A DNA stretch of 64,000 bases from Deltaproteobacteria bacterium (GCA_016178705.1 JACOST010000011.1:62001-126000), one strand, 5' to 3'; counted from the stretch's first letter, positions 54,629 to 63,664 are shown. Notes: generated by a model from the letters alone, not told the origin. A program made the numbers and translations.

Positions 54629-57123
54629 ATGAGCACAGGAGCAGGCGAGCGGTTGAGCGCGGCGGCGGTGCTGGAGGAAGCCAGCCAGACGCTGGTGCGG
54701 TTGCAGCGGGTGCGCGGCGCGTCGGCCACGACGCGGCGGCGGATGGCGCGGGCGGCGGCGGTGATGCTGGCGGCCGCGGGTCTGGTGGCGGGGGCCTCGC
54801 TGGCCCCGGCGCACGCGGCTACGCCGAACTTTCTGAGCCCGTTTCCCTTCGGCCTCGGCAACGTGGGAGCCTTCAGCAGCCCCAGCTTCGCCGACCTCGA
54901 CGGCGACGGCGACCTCGACGCCTTCATCGGAAGCCTCGCCGGCAACACGATCTACTTTGCGAACACGGGCAGCAGCGCGGCGCCGGCCTTCGCCGCCTCG
55001 TCCGCCAACCCCTTCGGCCTCGCCGGTGTGGGAGGAGGCGCCAGCAGCCCCAGCTTCGCCGACCTCGACGGCGACGGCGACCTCGACGCCTTCATCGGGA
55101 ATGGCGACGGTGACACGATCTACTTCGCGAACACCGGCAGCAGCGCGGCGCCGGCCTTCGCCGCGTCCTCCGCCAACCCCTTCGGCCTCGCCGATGTGGG
55201 AGCCTTCAGCAGCCCCACCTTCGCCGACCTCGACGGCGACGGCGACCTCGACGCCTTCATCGGAAACCTCGCCGGCAACACGATCTACTTTGCGAACACG
55301 GGCAGCAGCGCGGCGCCGGCCTTCGCCGCCTCGTCCGCCAACCCCTTCGGCCTCGCCGGTGTGGGGACCCCGACGGCGACGGCGACCTCGACGCCTTCAT
55401 CGGGGAACGCGAGGGCAACACGTTCTACTTCGAGAACACGGGCAGCAGCGCGGCGCCGGCGTTCGCCGCCTCCGCCGCCAACCCCTTCGGCCTCGCCGCT
55501 GTGGGAACCTTCAGCAGCCCCAGCTTCGCCGACCTCGACGGCGACGGCGACCTCGACGCCTTCATCGGGGAACGCAACGGCAACACGATCTACTTCGCGA
55601 ACACGGGCAGCAGCGCGGCGCCGGCCTTCGCCGCCTCCGCCGCCAATCCCTTCGGCCTCGCCGATGTGGGATACAACAGCAGCCCCAGCTTCGCCGACCT
55701 CGACGGCGACGGCGACCTCGACGCCTTCATCGGGGAAGGCTACGGCAACACGATCTACTTCGCGAACACGGGCAGCAGCGCGGCGCCGGCCTTCGCCGCC
55801 TCGTCCGCCAACCCCTTCGGCCTCGCCGATGTGGGCTCCGACAGCAGCCCCACCTTCGCCGACCTCGACGGCGACGGCGACCTCGACGCCTTCATCGGGG
55901 AAACGAACACCGGCAGCAGCGCGGCGCCGGCGTTCGCCGCCGCGTCCGCCAACCCCTTCGGCCTCGCCGATGTGGGATACAACAGCAACCCCAGCTTCGC
56001 CGACCTCGACGGCGACGGCGACCTCGACGCCTTCATCGGGGAGCTCTTCGGCAACACGATCTACTTCCAGAACACGGGCAGCAGCACGGCGCCAGCCTTC
56101 GCCGCCTCGTCCGCCAACCCCTTCGGCCTCGCCGATGTGGGATCCCGCAGCAGCCCCGCCTTCGCCGACCTCGACGGCGACGGCGACCTCGACGCCTTCG
56201 TCGGGGAAGTCAACGGCAACACGATCTACTTCGCCAACACGGGCAGCAGCGCGGCGCCGGCGTTCGCCGCCGCGTCCGCCAACCCCTTCGGCCTCGCCGA
56301 TGTGGGATACGACAGCAGCCCCACCTTCGCCGACCTCGACGGCGACGGCGACCTCGACGCCTTCATCGGGGACCGCGAGGGCAACACGTTCTACTTCGAG
56401 AACTCCGGCTGCGGGAACGGCGGCGTGGATGCGGGCGAGGAGTGCGACGACGGCAACACGAACAACGCCGACGGCTGCAACACGCTCTGCCAGACGCCGG
56501 GCGGTGACGCCGACGCCGACGGAGTGACCAATGCGGTCGAGAACGCCGGCCCCAACGGCGGCGACGCCAACGGCGACGGCATGCCCGACAGCACGCAGCC
56601 GAACGTCGGCTCGCTCCCCGGCGCCACCGACGGCACCTACCAGACCCTCGTCACCGACGCGGCGTGTCCGATCGAGAATCTGGCGGCACAGGCGCTCAAC
56701 CCGGCGGGGTGGAGCTTGCCCTTCGGCGCGTTGAGCTTCGAGCTACCGGGCTGCGAGAGCACGCGCGTGACGATCTACTACCATGGCCGCGACAGCTTGG
56801 CGTCGCCGCCGTTCCAATATGTGAAGCAGGGCCCGAACCCACCGGGGGCGGCGAACGACGTGACCTACACGCTGTCGGCGGGCGCGCCGCACATGCTGGT
56901 GATGGGCAGCGCCAATCTGGGCTTCGACCCGGCGGTGGCGTTCGCCGCCTTCACGCTGAGTGACAACGTGGTCGGCGACGACACGGGCAACGACCACCGC
57001 ATCGTGGACCAAGGCGGGCCCGGCCTGAAGGTGACGCCGGCGGCGGTGCCGGTGTTGGGCTGGTCCGGCCTCTCGGCCGCGGTCCTCGGCCTGCTCGGCC
57101 TCGCGCGGCGCCGCCTGCGCTGA
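54629..57123 (+). pseudogene. FG-GAP/VCBS-repeat surface protein with IPTL-like sorting signal, frame broken
   Basis: Two adjoining frames make one protein of about 820 aa. Frame 1 (from ATG 54629) has a basic N-region with a late signal-like helix (AAAVMLAAAGLVAGASLAPAHA), then three repeats. At about 55364 a repeat is 25 nt short and the frame shifts by one. The correct pattern resumes in the frame that is open to 57123. Repeats read FADLDGDGDLDAFIG…GNTIYFANTGSSAAPAFAAS, a Ca-binding Asp-rich FG-GAP pattern. After ten units come a CGNGGVDAGEECDDGNTNNA Cys-rich motif (myxobacterial type), a globular region, and the end VPVLGWSG, hydrophobic helix, ARRRLR, resembling IPTL-CTERM/exosortase signals. 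A sequencing or assembly error in the repeats, or repeat-mediated phase switching, are alternatives to true loss. Confidence 0.8.
54845..56400 (+). repeat. Ten tandem coding repeats, mainly 165 bp
   Basis: Positions of the repeated TTCGCCGACCTCGACGG (or the matching point) are 54887, 55055, 55220, 55360, 55525, 55690, 55855, 55996, 56161 and 56326. Spacings are 168, 165, 140, 165, 165, 165, 141, 165 and 165. The 140-base spacing breaks the frame; the 141-base one keeps it. DNA identity between units is high, so recombination between them is likely. Confidence 0.9.
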
Positions 57124-57126
57124 ACG

Positions 57127-57170
57127 CGGCGGCGCTGCTGGAGGGAGCCAGCTAGGCGCTGGTGCGATCC
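57127..57170 (+). repeat. Vestige of a second repeat-protein gene start
   Basis: GCGGCGGCGCTGCTGGAGGG with the following AGCCAGCTAGGCGCTGGTGCG closely matches 54658-54700, the N-terminal codons of the repeat protein (AAAVLEEASQTLVR), here reading AAALLEGAS-stop-ALVR. It seems to be the leftover of a duplicated gene. Confidence 0.55.
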
Positions 57171-57255
57171 AGCGGCGAGGCCGAGCGCAAGCAGCGCACA
57201 AGTAGTGCGCGACTAAGCGATCGGGAACACCGAGGAGCCGCACGCCGCAGGTGCC

Positions 57256-57345
57256 ATGAGTTGCTTGAACTGCGAGAGCGACCGCTCGGCCGGCAAGAAG
57301 CTCGGCTGCGATTGCGGCGCGCCGACCTCGCGCCCATGGCAGTAG
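57256..57345 (+). CDS. Possible 29-aa Cys-rich microprotein
   Basis: ATG at 57256 to TAG at 57343: MSCLNCESDRSAGKKLGCDC followed by GAPTSRPWQ. It has CxxC and CxC pairs spaced like a small zinc knuckle. The stop overlaps the start of the glycosyltransferase-like gene (57336), an arrangement that would allow translational coupling. There is no strong ribosome site, so this could be chance. Confidence 0.25.
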   Translation: MSCLNCESDRSAGKKLGCDCGAPTSRPWQ

Positions 57346-58205
57346 ACGCCGGCATGCGGTTCAACGTCTGCGTGGCGCGGTGGCCGGGGCCGATCCCGTA
57401 TTTCGAGGCGTACCGCGAAGTGGCCGAGAGCGTGCGCGACGGCCTGCAGCGGCTTGGCCACGACGCCCGGCTCTCGACGCACCGGATCGAGCGCGATCGC
57501 GTCAACATCTTGTTCGGTGTCCAGCTCCTTGCCGCCGATCGCCTGGCCAAACTTCCTCCCGACACCATCTTCTACAACCTCGAGCAGATCCCGGAGGGCC
57601 CTCTGAAGCCCTCCTACCATGCGATCGGCTCGCGCTTCGCGCTGTGGGACTACAACAAGCGCAACGGTGCCCGGCTGCAACAGCTCGGCGTGGCGCGGGC
57701 CATCTACGTGCCGATCGGCTACGCCCCCGTGCTGCGTCGCATTGCGCCGGCGCCGCGCCTCGATATCGATGTGCTGTTCTACGGCCTGGTCGACGACCAT
57801 CGCGGCCGCATCCTCGAGGAGCTGCGACGGCGGGGCCTACGAGTCGAGGTGGCGCAAGGCGTCTACGGCGCAACTCGCGACACGTTCATCGCGCGCGCAC
57901 GGGTGGTGCTCAACCTGCACCTCCACAAGACGCGCGTCTTCGAAATCGTCCGCGTATCGTACGTGCTCGCGAATTCCAAAGCGGTGGTTTCCGAATGCGG
58001 TCCCGACACTGAGATCGAGGATGACATGCGCGAGGCGGTCGCCCTGGCCGAGTACGAGCGCGTGGCCGACCTGTGCGAGGCTGTGGTCCGCGATGACGAC
58101 CGACGGCGTGAGTATGAGCGGAAGGGTTTCGAAGTCATCTCACTCCGCGACCAGAGTCGCATCCTCGATGATGCGCTCCGCAAGACCTTCGCGCGTCATG
58201 GGTGA
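57336..58205 (+). CDS. Glycosyltransferase-like protein
   Basis: 289 aa from ATG 57336 (ATG 57354 also possible; the frame opens earlier at 57162 but through noncoding-like sequence). It begins MRFNVCVARWPGPIPYFEAY after six residues, then FYNLEQIPEGPLKPSYHAI, FALWDYNKRNGARLQQLG, VPIGYAPVLRRIAP and VLFYGLVDDHRGRILEELRRRG. The last strand-turn pair RVVLNLHLHKTRVFEIVRVSYVLAN and SKAVVSE fits the donor-binding half of GT-B enzymes (as in GT1/GT4-like families). It is probably part of the surface glycosylation cluster with the GT41 fusion. Sugar and acceptor are unknown. Confidence 0.7.
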   Translation: MAVDAGMRFNVCVARWPGPIPYFEAYREVAESVRDGLQRLGHDARLSTHRIERDRVNILFGVQLLAADRLAKLPPDTIFYNLEQIPEGPLKPSYHAIGSRFALWDYNKRNGARLQQLGVARAIYVPIGYAPVLRRIAPAPRLDIDVLFYGLVDDHRGRILEELRRRGLRVEVAQGVYGATRDTFIARARVVLNLHLHKTRVFEIVRVSYVLANSKAVVSECGPDTEIEDDMREAVALAEYERVADLCEAVVRDDDRRREYERKGFEVISLRDQSRILDDALRKTFARHG

Positions 58206-58478
58206 GGCACGGTGCCCGCGGTCAGCGCGCGAGCCAGAAATGCTTCCAGGTTGTGCACTGCGTCGCGGCTTTCGAAAACCTTCGCTTCGCCGGCGCGGAT
58301 GTGCTCGATCAACACGGCGCGCCAGGCCGGATCGAGGCAACCGTCGAGCGTATTGATGAAGGCGATGCCACCCGTCTGCCTGGCGGCTGCGTCAATCGGC
58401 CGGTGAAGCGTCCGCAGGTGGCGCGGCTGGTCGCAGAGGGGTTCACCGACTCGGCCACTGCGGCGGTGGTGCTCTTAG
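58196..58478 (-). other. Open minus-strand frame without start, possible gene remnant
   Basis: About 94 codons are open and end at a TGA (58196-58198), with protein-like sequence in the second half (GGIAFINTLDGCLDPAWRAV, then EHIRAGEAKVFESRDAVHNL). No ATG or ribosome site lies at its head, and upstream the sequence turns into a GCGCTAAGAGC-type repeat at 58470-58495. It overlaps the end of the glycosyltransferase-like gene by 10 bases. This is all I see in the 300-bp gap; it may be a degraded gene. Confidence 0.3.
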
Positions 58479-58505
58479 CGCCTTGGCGGTGAAGCCATCG
58501 AACGT

Positions 58506-59693
58506 CTACGTCCGCGTCCCGAGTACGCGTTCCGCGTTGGTGTGCAAGATCGCGGCACGGGCCGGGTCGTGTTCCTTGGTGACGATGAGCACCTTCGCCA
58601 GTGTTGCGGCCAACGGGTAGAAGGGCCAGTCGGTGCCGAAGAGCAACTTCTCGTAACCGAGCGTGTGGATCAGCTCGTGCAATTGGGTCACCCCTTGTCC
58701 CGAAATTTCCAGCCAGACGTTCGCGTGCTGCTGCGCGACGGGGATCGCATCGGCGACGTCGCGTGCGCCGGCGTGGCCGAGGACGAAGCGGACTTGCGGG
58801 AACGACGTGATGGCGGCCACGTAGCGACGGATCAGCGCGTACGGGCGCATGAACGCCGGCTCGATGCCGGAGCGGCCGCCGTGAAAGATCACCGGCAGAT
58901 TCAAGCGACCGCACTCCTCATACAGCTCCATCGCAGCCGGCTCGTCGGGAAAGAGGCGTTGCATCTCGGGATGGACCTTCACCCCACGGACACCGCGCTG
59001 CGCATAGCCGCGCAGTTGCGTGCGCCAACCGACATCGCGCGGGTGAACGGAGGCAAAGGGGATCAATCGTTCGCCGGCGTCAGAGTTGGCGATGGCGTCG
59101 AGCACGTGCGCGGTCGGGTCTTCACCAAACGGCAGCCCGGTGGCGATGGGCAGTATCGCGATCTTAGCCACGCCCACCGCGTCCATCTCCGCCAACAAGT
59201 TCGGAATGGTGTGCGTGGCTGCGGCCTGACTGCCGAACAGCAGACTGTCGCGCACCTCGCGCGACAGATCGTCGTGCATGGCCTCGGTGAAATTTGCATT
59301 GATGTAGACGTCGAGATCGAGCGTGCACGGCGGGTCGGTGCGATCGCAATCGAGCAAATACTGGATTCGCGGCGTGCGCTGGAGCAGGTCGACCGGCGGC
59401 GCGAAGAGGTGCGCCCAACCGAGGTGCGCGTGGAAGTCGAATACCGCCGGCAGCTCCGCCTTCGTACGCAGCACGCCGTGCGCATCGAGTTCGAACCACG
59501 GTAGGTCGGCCAGCCCGCGATAGCCGCTGAAGCGCAGCGGGCCATACGGACCCGTGCCGGAGCGCGCCGCTTCATCGCGCATCTGCGCGGCGAGACGGAC
59601 CGCATCGTCATCCGTGTAATCCTCTGAGTGAGTGCACCCGGACGCACCGGCCAGCGCTGCCAGCGCGAGCTTCAAGAAGTGGCGACGATCCAT
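58506..59693 (-). CDS. Amidohydrolase with lipoprotein-type N-terminus
   Basis: 395 aa from ATG at 59693. MDRRHFLKLALAALAGASGC is a signal with a lipobox-like ASGC; a Tat-like RRHFL precedes the hydrophobic core. The enzyme part belongs to the PF04909 amidohydrolases: FDFHAHLGW, GVKVHPEMQRLFP, PVIFHGGRSGIEPAF, FVLGHAGARDVADA and FGTDWPFYPL. It is probably an exported lipoprotein hydrolase or decarboxylase facing the periplasm. It is distinct from the island amidohydrolase at 28756, which has no signal. It is divergent from the DTW gene. Confidence 0.85.
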   Translation of the reverse strand: MDRRHFLKLALAALAGASGCTHSEDYTDDDAVRLAAQMRDEAARSGTGPYGPLRFSGYRGLADLPWFELDAHGVLRTKAELPAVFDFHAHLGWAHLFAPPVDLLQRTPRIQYLLDCDRTDPPCTLDLDVYINANFTEAMHDDLSREVRDSLLFGSQAAATHTIPNLLAEMDAVGVAKIAILPIATGLPFGEDPTAHVLDAIANSDAGERLIPFASVHPRDVGWRTQLRGYAQRGVRGVKVHPEMQRLFPDEPAAMELYEECGRLNLPVIFHGGRSGIEPAFMRPYALIRRYVAAITSFPQVRFVLGHAGARDVADAIPVAQQHANVWLEISGQGVTQLHELIHTLGYEKLLFGTDWPFYPLAATLAKVLIVTKEHDPARAAILHTNAERVLGTRT

Positions 59694-59770
59694 TTCAGGT
59701 GTAAGCAGTATCATCAAGCGCGTCCGTTCGCACATTCGCGATGCGCCGGCATCGTGCTAGACAACACCCG

Positions 59771-60430
59771 ATGCCTTCGTCGACACAACCGCGTACAGCG
59801 AGCGCGATCCGTCATCGCTTGGTGTGCTACGACTGCTTCAAGCCGCAAGTGGCGTGCGTCTGCGCTTCGATCGAGCCGGTCGCGAACCGCACCGGCATCA
59901 TCATCCTGCAGCACCCGCGCGAGCGCTTCCACGCCGTCGGCACGGCGCGCATCGCGCGGCTGGGGTTAGTGAAAGTCCGCGTCGAGTCCCGCGCACCGCG
60001 CGCACGCGACTCGGCGATGTCGGTGCCGTTTCCCGCGCGCACCGCGTTGCTCTATCCGACAAACGGAGCCCAGGAGTTGGCGGCGATGCCGGTGGTCGAG
60101 CGGCCGCAGAATTTGGTTGTTCTCGACGGCACATGGTTTCACGCCAAGAAGATCTACGACGCCTATCAATGGTTGCGAGATCTCCCGCACGTCAGCCTGA
60201 CGCCGAGCGAACCCAGCCGGTACCGCATTCGCCGCGAACCCAAGCCGCACTACGTCGCCACGTTGGAAGCGATCGTTTGCGCGTTGCGAATCATCGAGCC
60301 GCATACGCGCGGCCTTGACGGCCTCCTGCGCAGCTTCGCCGCCATGATCGACCGCCAAGCGGCGTACACGCCGACGACAAAAAAGAGTCTTGTTCCATCG
60401 ACATTGAATTTCACGAGCGGCGGCGGCTAA
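59771..60430 (+). CDS. DTW-domain tRNA-uridine aminocarboxypropyltransferase
   Basis: 219 aa from ATG at 59771 (an earlier in-frame start at 59741 adds ten residues). N-terminal zinc-type Cys pattern CYDCFKPQVACVC, then IILQHPRERFHAVGTARIA, LLYPTNGAQEL, the DTW-like VVLDGTWFHAKK and RREPKPHYVATLEAIV. The DTW family transfers the 3-amino-3-carboxypropyl group of SAM to uridine in tRNA (acp3U; E. coli TapT at position 47). The strict D-x-T-W is DGTW here, and the family's STLEA appears as VATLEA. Monocistronic, followed by a repeat element. Confidence 0.9.
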   Translation: MPSSTQPRTASAIRHRLVCYDCFKPQVACVCASIEPVANRTGIIILQHPRERFHAVGTARIARLGLVKVRVESRAPRARDSAMSVPFPARTALLYPTNGAQELAAMPVVERPQNLVVLDGTWFHAKKIYDAYQWLRDLPHVSLTPSEPSRYRIRREPKPHYVATLEAIVCALRIIEPHTRGLDGLLRSFAAMIDRQAAYTPTTKKSLVPSTLNFTSGGG

Positions 60431-60589
60431 CCTAGCAGCCCGTTGAAAGGTGCGGCGCCCTTCGAGACGGCGCTGCGCGCCTCCTCAGGGCGAACGGAAA
60501 AGTGTTGCGGCACAAAAGAGGAACCGCTCGTGCTGAGGAGCGCCGACAGGCGCGTCTCGAAGCATGCGGGTCTTTCAACGAGCGCCTAG
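60431..60589. repeat. MITE-like repeat with terminal inverted repeats, family B
   Basis: 159 bp. Ends CTAGCAGCCCGTTGAAAG and CTTTCAACGAGCGCCTAG are imperfect inverted repeats. Inside are two facing hairpin units: CCCTTCGAGACGGCGCTGCG with CGCCTCCTCAGGGCGAACGG, and CCGCTCGTGCTGAGGAGCGC with CGACAGGCGCGTCTCGAAGC. The REP-type core is widespread in proteobacteria. No coding capacity. Confidence 0.85.
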
Positions 60590-60640
60590 TTCTCACCTGC
60601 AACGCTCGATATAGTCGCGCGGCCGAAAAGGAGTCCGCTC

Positions 60641-61441
60641 ATGCCGCCGCGCGCAACGTTGATCGAAGAATTGTCGGAAGGGGTGCTGCTGATCACGCTC
60701 AATCGGCCGGAGCGGAAGAACGCTTTCAATCATCGGATGTGGGGCGACTTCCGCGACGCGCTGGCGGAGGCGCAAGCGAGCGACGCGGTACGCGTTGTCG
60801 TGGTCACCGGCGCCGGCAACGCGTTTTCCGCCGGACAAGATCTCAGTGAAATGATGAGTGGCGGCGAAGCCGAGTCGGGTGACGCGCATCCGTTCGGCAC
60901 ATTCATGGATCGGCTGTGTGCCTTCGACAAGCCGTTGATCGCCGCCGTGAACGGCGTCGGCGTCGGGATTGGCCTCACGCTGCTGCTGCACTGTGAGTAT
61001 GTCTACATCGCGCGCGACGCCCGTCTGCGCGCGCCGTTCATCACCCTCGGCGTGGTGCCCGAAGCGGCCAGCAGCTACCTCCTGCCGGCGCTGGTCGGCT
61101 ACCGCAAAGCGATCGACTTGCTGTTCGAGTCGGACTTCATCTCCGCCGATCGAGCGGTCGAGATCGGGATCGCCACGCAACTCTGCGAACCTGACGCGCT
61201 GCTCGCCGCCGCACTCGAGCGCGCGCGCCGCCTGGCGGCGAAGCCGCTCGGGTCTTTGCGCTGGACGAAACGACTCGTACTCGCCGCGCGCCAGGATCAA
61301 GTGGCGGCGGCGCGCCAACGCGAAGACGAGGCGTTCACGCATCGCGTCGGCTCGCCGGAGAATCTCGAAGCGGTGGCGGCCTTCTTTGCAAAACGCAGCC
61401 CGGACTTTTCCGCCGTGCCACCAACCGACCGCGAACCATAA
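60641..61441 (+). CDS. Enoyl-CoA hydratase/isomerase family protein
   Basis: 266 aa; AAGGAG ribosome site before ATG at 60641. Crotonase fold: ITLNRPERKNAFNHRMW, the oxyanion Gly in GAGNAFSAGQDLSEM, PLIAAVNGVGVGIGLTLLLHCEYVYIARDARLRAPF and LGVVPEAASSYLLP. The first catalytic Glu of hydratases is Gly/Val in the helix, while a Glu in VVPEAASS sits at the second position. This fits members acting as isomerases or hydratases on less common CoA esters. It is near the CaiB and LLM genes. Confidence 0.92.
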   Translation: MPPRATLIEELSEGVLLITLNRPERKNAFNHRMWGDFRDALAEAQASDAVRVVVVTGAGNAFSAGQDLSEMMSGGEAESGDAHPFGTFMDRLCAFDKPLIAAVNGVGVGIGLTLLLHCEYVYIARDARLRAPFITLGVVPEAASSYLLPALVGYRKAIDLLFESDFISADRAVEIGIATQLCEPDALLAAALERARRLAAKPLGSLRWTKRLVLAARQDQVAAARQREDEAFTHRVGSPENLEAVAAFFAKRSPDFSAVPPTDREP

Positions 61442-61447
61442 GCTACG

Positions 61448-62137
61448 TTATACCGAAACCTTCTCCACGTACTCGGCCACGCGGTACGCCGCCGTGCGGC
61501 CGATGAAGCGGGTGATGTCGTCGCGAATGATACGCTCACCTTCGGCCGAGTCGAACATTCCTGTCTTGAGTGTCTCCAAGCTGGGAAAATGCAACTCGGC
61601 GATGCCGTCCAGTTCGTCGCCGCCGGACGACAGGCGTTCGTCGACAACGTTGGTGACGTACTTCGACAAGCCGGCATGATGCACGAGGGCGAGTGGCACA
61701 TGACGGGTGAGCCAATGCGCGACAAACTCCGCATGGCTGATGCCGGTCCGTCGCACCAGCGGGCACACCAGCTTGATGCCTGGCGATCGCACGCCAAGCG
61801 GCGCGTCGGGCCAGCGCGGCTTCTGCACGTGCTCGGTGGTGGCATACGCGTGCGCGCCGCTCGTGAAGCCTTGCACGTCGCGCTCGACGATCGCTTGTCC
61901 CGCCGGCGAGTCGTAGAGGCGCTCGCGAAAGTCCGCGAGGGTGTCGAACGACAACTCGCCCACGCTATCGAGCGGCTCCCAGCCGTCAGGCGACTGCTCG
62001 ACGATGTTGACGACGTACGCTCGCAGAGTCGGATGGTGCTGCAGCGCAATCGGCACGTGGCCGCCGAGCAGCAGCTCCGCATACCGCTCGTGTGTGATGT
62101 CGGGCCGGCGGCGGCAGAGGAAGATGAGTTTGACCAT
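61448..62137 (-). CDS. Protein with two EthD domains
   Basis: 229 aa. Two ferredoxin-like EthD modules in tandem: KLIFLCRRRPDITHERYAEL with HVPIALQHHPTLRAYVVN, and KLVCPLVRRTGISHAEFVAH with HVPLALVHHAGLSKYVTN. EthD proteins are small accessory factors first described beside a P450 system for ether degradation; single-domain forms dimerise, so the duplication may form a pseudo-dimer. It is convergent with the enoyl-CoA hydratase gene, 6 bp apart. The conserved His residues of both modules are kept. Confidence 0.85.
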   Translation of the reverse strand: MVKLIFLCRRRPDITHERYAELLLGGHVPIALQHHPTLRAYVVNIVEQSPDGWEPLDSVGELSFDTLADFRERLYDSPAGQAIVERDVQGFTSGAHAYATTEHVQKPRWPDAPLGVRSPGIKLVCPLVRRTGISHAEFVAHWLTRHVPLALVHHAGLSKYVTNVVDERLSSGGDELDGIAELHFPSLETLKTGMFDSAEGERIIRDDITRFIGRTAAYRVAEYVEKVSV

Positions 62138-62170
62138 CGCGGCTCGTTTGCCCGAATCGGACGGCGCCGG

Positions 62171-62320
62171 TCAAGCGGCCCCTCGATACGCAGCCCTTCG
62201 ATACGAAGCCTGCGGCTTCTACTCAGTGCCGCTACTCGGGAAAGCGGTGTTTTCTTCTCCGAAAATCCAGTACCCGTTTGCCCGAGTAGATCGCGAAGTG
62301 ATCATATCGAGGGCCTCTCG
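62171..62320. repeat. Dispersed palindromic repeat, family A, full copy
   Basis: About 150 bp between the EthD and CoA-transferase genes, with the same plan as 25516-25690: CCCCTCGATACG, GAAGCCTGCGGCTTC, CCCGTTTGCCCGAGTAGATC and a slightly decayed right end (GCGAAGTGATCATATCGAGG). Confidence 0.85.
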
Positions 62321-62375
62321 CCTGCGTGACAACGCACCGGTTCAGTGATTGATCAAATCGCACAGGAGCGCCGAG

Positions 62376-63591
62376 ATGAGTGACCCAGGAGCGTTGAGCG
62401 GAATTCGCGTCGTCGAGCTGGGCATGTGGGCCGCGGGGCCCGCGTGCTGCGCGGTGTTGGGCGATTGGGGCGCCGACGTGGTGAAGATCGAAGACCCGCG
62501 CACGGGAGATCCCATGCGGGGCTTTCAAGTGCGCAGCAAAGCCGATCCCAATCAACGCGTGTCACCGAGCTTCGCGGTCAACAATCGCAACAAGCGCAGC
62601 GTGACGCTCAACCTGGACACCGAGAGCGGCCGAACCGTCGCGCTCGATCTAATCGGCAAAGCCGACGTGTTCGTCTCCAACTGGCGACCACGCGCGCTTG
62701 AGCGCCTCGGCTTCGATCCCGAGACGCTCACCGCACATTTTCCTCGGCTCATCTTCGGGCAGCTCAGCGGCTACGGTCACGTCGGACCGGAACGCGATCG
62801 TGCGGCGTTCGACTATGGCGCGGCCTGGGCGCGCGCCGGCATCATGGCGAGCATCGGTGAACCCAACAGTCCGCCGCCGGGCGCGCGCCCGGCACTCATC
62901 GATCACCCGACCGGTTTGAGTCTCGCCGGCGGCATCGCGGCCGCCCTGTTCGAGCGCACGCGCACCGGCAAGGGACAGATCGTGCGTACGTCGCTGTTCC
63001 AGATGGGGCTATGGATGAAAGCCGTCGACCTGCAGGCGGCGATGCTCGGCGGCGCTCTGCCGTTACCCGAGCCGTTTCGCCGCGGTCAATCCGCTGTTCA
63101 ATTTCTACCGCACAGCGGACGGCCGCTGGCTCTACCTCATCATGATGCAGGGCGATCGCCACTGGCGCGATTTCAGCCGCGCAATCGGACGTGATGACTG
63201 GGCCGACGACGAAGCGCTGCAAACCATGCGTGGGCGCTTTGAGCAACGCAGCGAGATCATCGCGCGACTCGATGCGTTGTTCAGCACTAAGTCGTTCGAC
63301 GAGTGGGCCGAGATTCTCGATCGCCACCATCTCTTCTGGGCACGCGTGCAGAACGACGACGAAGTGCTCGCCGATCCACAGGCCGCCGCGCTCGAAGCAT
63401 GGGGCGAAGTGACCGACGCCGCTGGAGAGTCGATGACGCTATTGAAGAGCCCGATCGGCTTCTCGCGCTCCGAGACGTCGCTACGAGTGGCCGCACCCGA
63501 AGTCGGCCAACACACCGAAGAGGTGCTCCTGGAGCACGGCTACACCTGGGAACGCATCGCCGAGTTGAAGGAGCAAGGCGCGATCGGATGA
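62376..63591 (+). pseudogene. CaiB/BaiF-type CoA transferase, single frameshift
   Basis: From ATG 62376 (AGGAG upstream) the frame gives the class III CoA transferase N-terminus: GIRVVELGMWAAGPACCAVL, GADVVKIEDPRTGDPMRG and FVSNWRPRALERLGF. Near 63081-63085 the frame slips by one base; the protein continues in the other frame as NPLFNFYRTADGRWLYLIMM to KEQGAIG at 63591. The joined length is about 405 aa, normal for the family. It would move CoA between an acyl-CoA and a carboxylic acid. One inserted base explains everything, so a sequencing error is as likely as true decay. Confidence 0.85.
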
Positions 63592-63664
63592 CGCGATCGG
63601 ATGATTTGGCGGGCGCGTCCGGCAGTGGTAGCGTTCGCTCGCCATCGCTTAGGAGGAACGACTC

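Noticed and set aside
54845-56400. Regular repeats that might suggest a CRISPR array
   Set aside because: Units are 165 bp, coding, and encode an FG-GAP-like motif. There are no short repeat-spacer units and no cas genes in the window.
57336-58205. Longer version of the glycosyltransferase-like gene starting at 57162
   Set aside because: The extra 58 residues are Arg-rich, overlap the vestigial repeat-gene start, and precede the first conserved motif.
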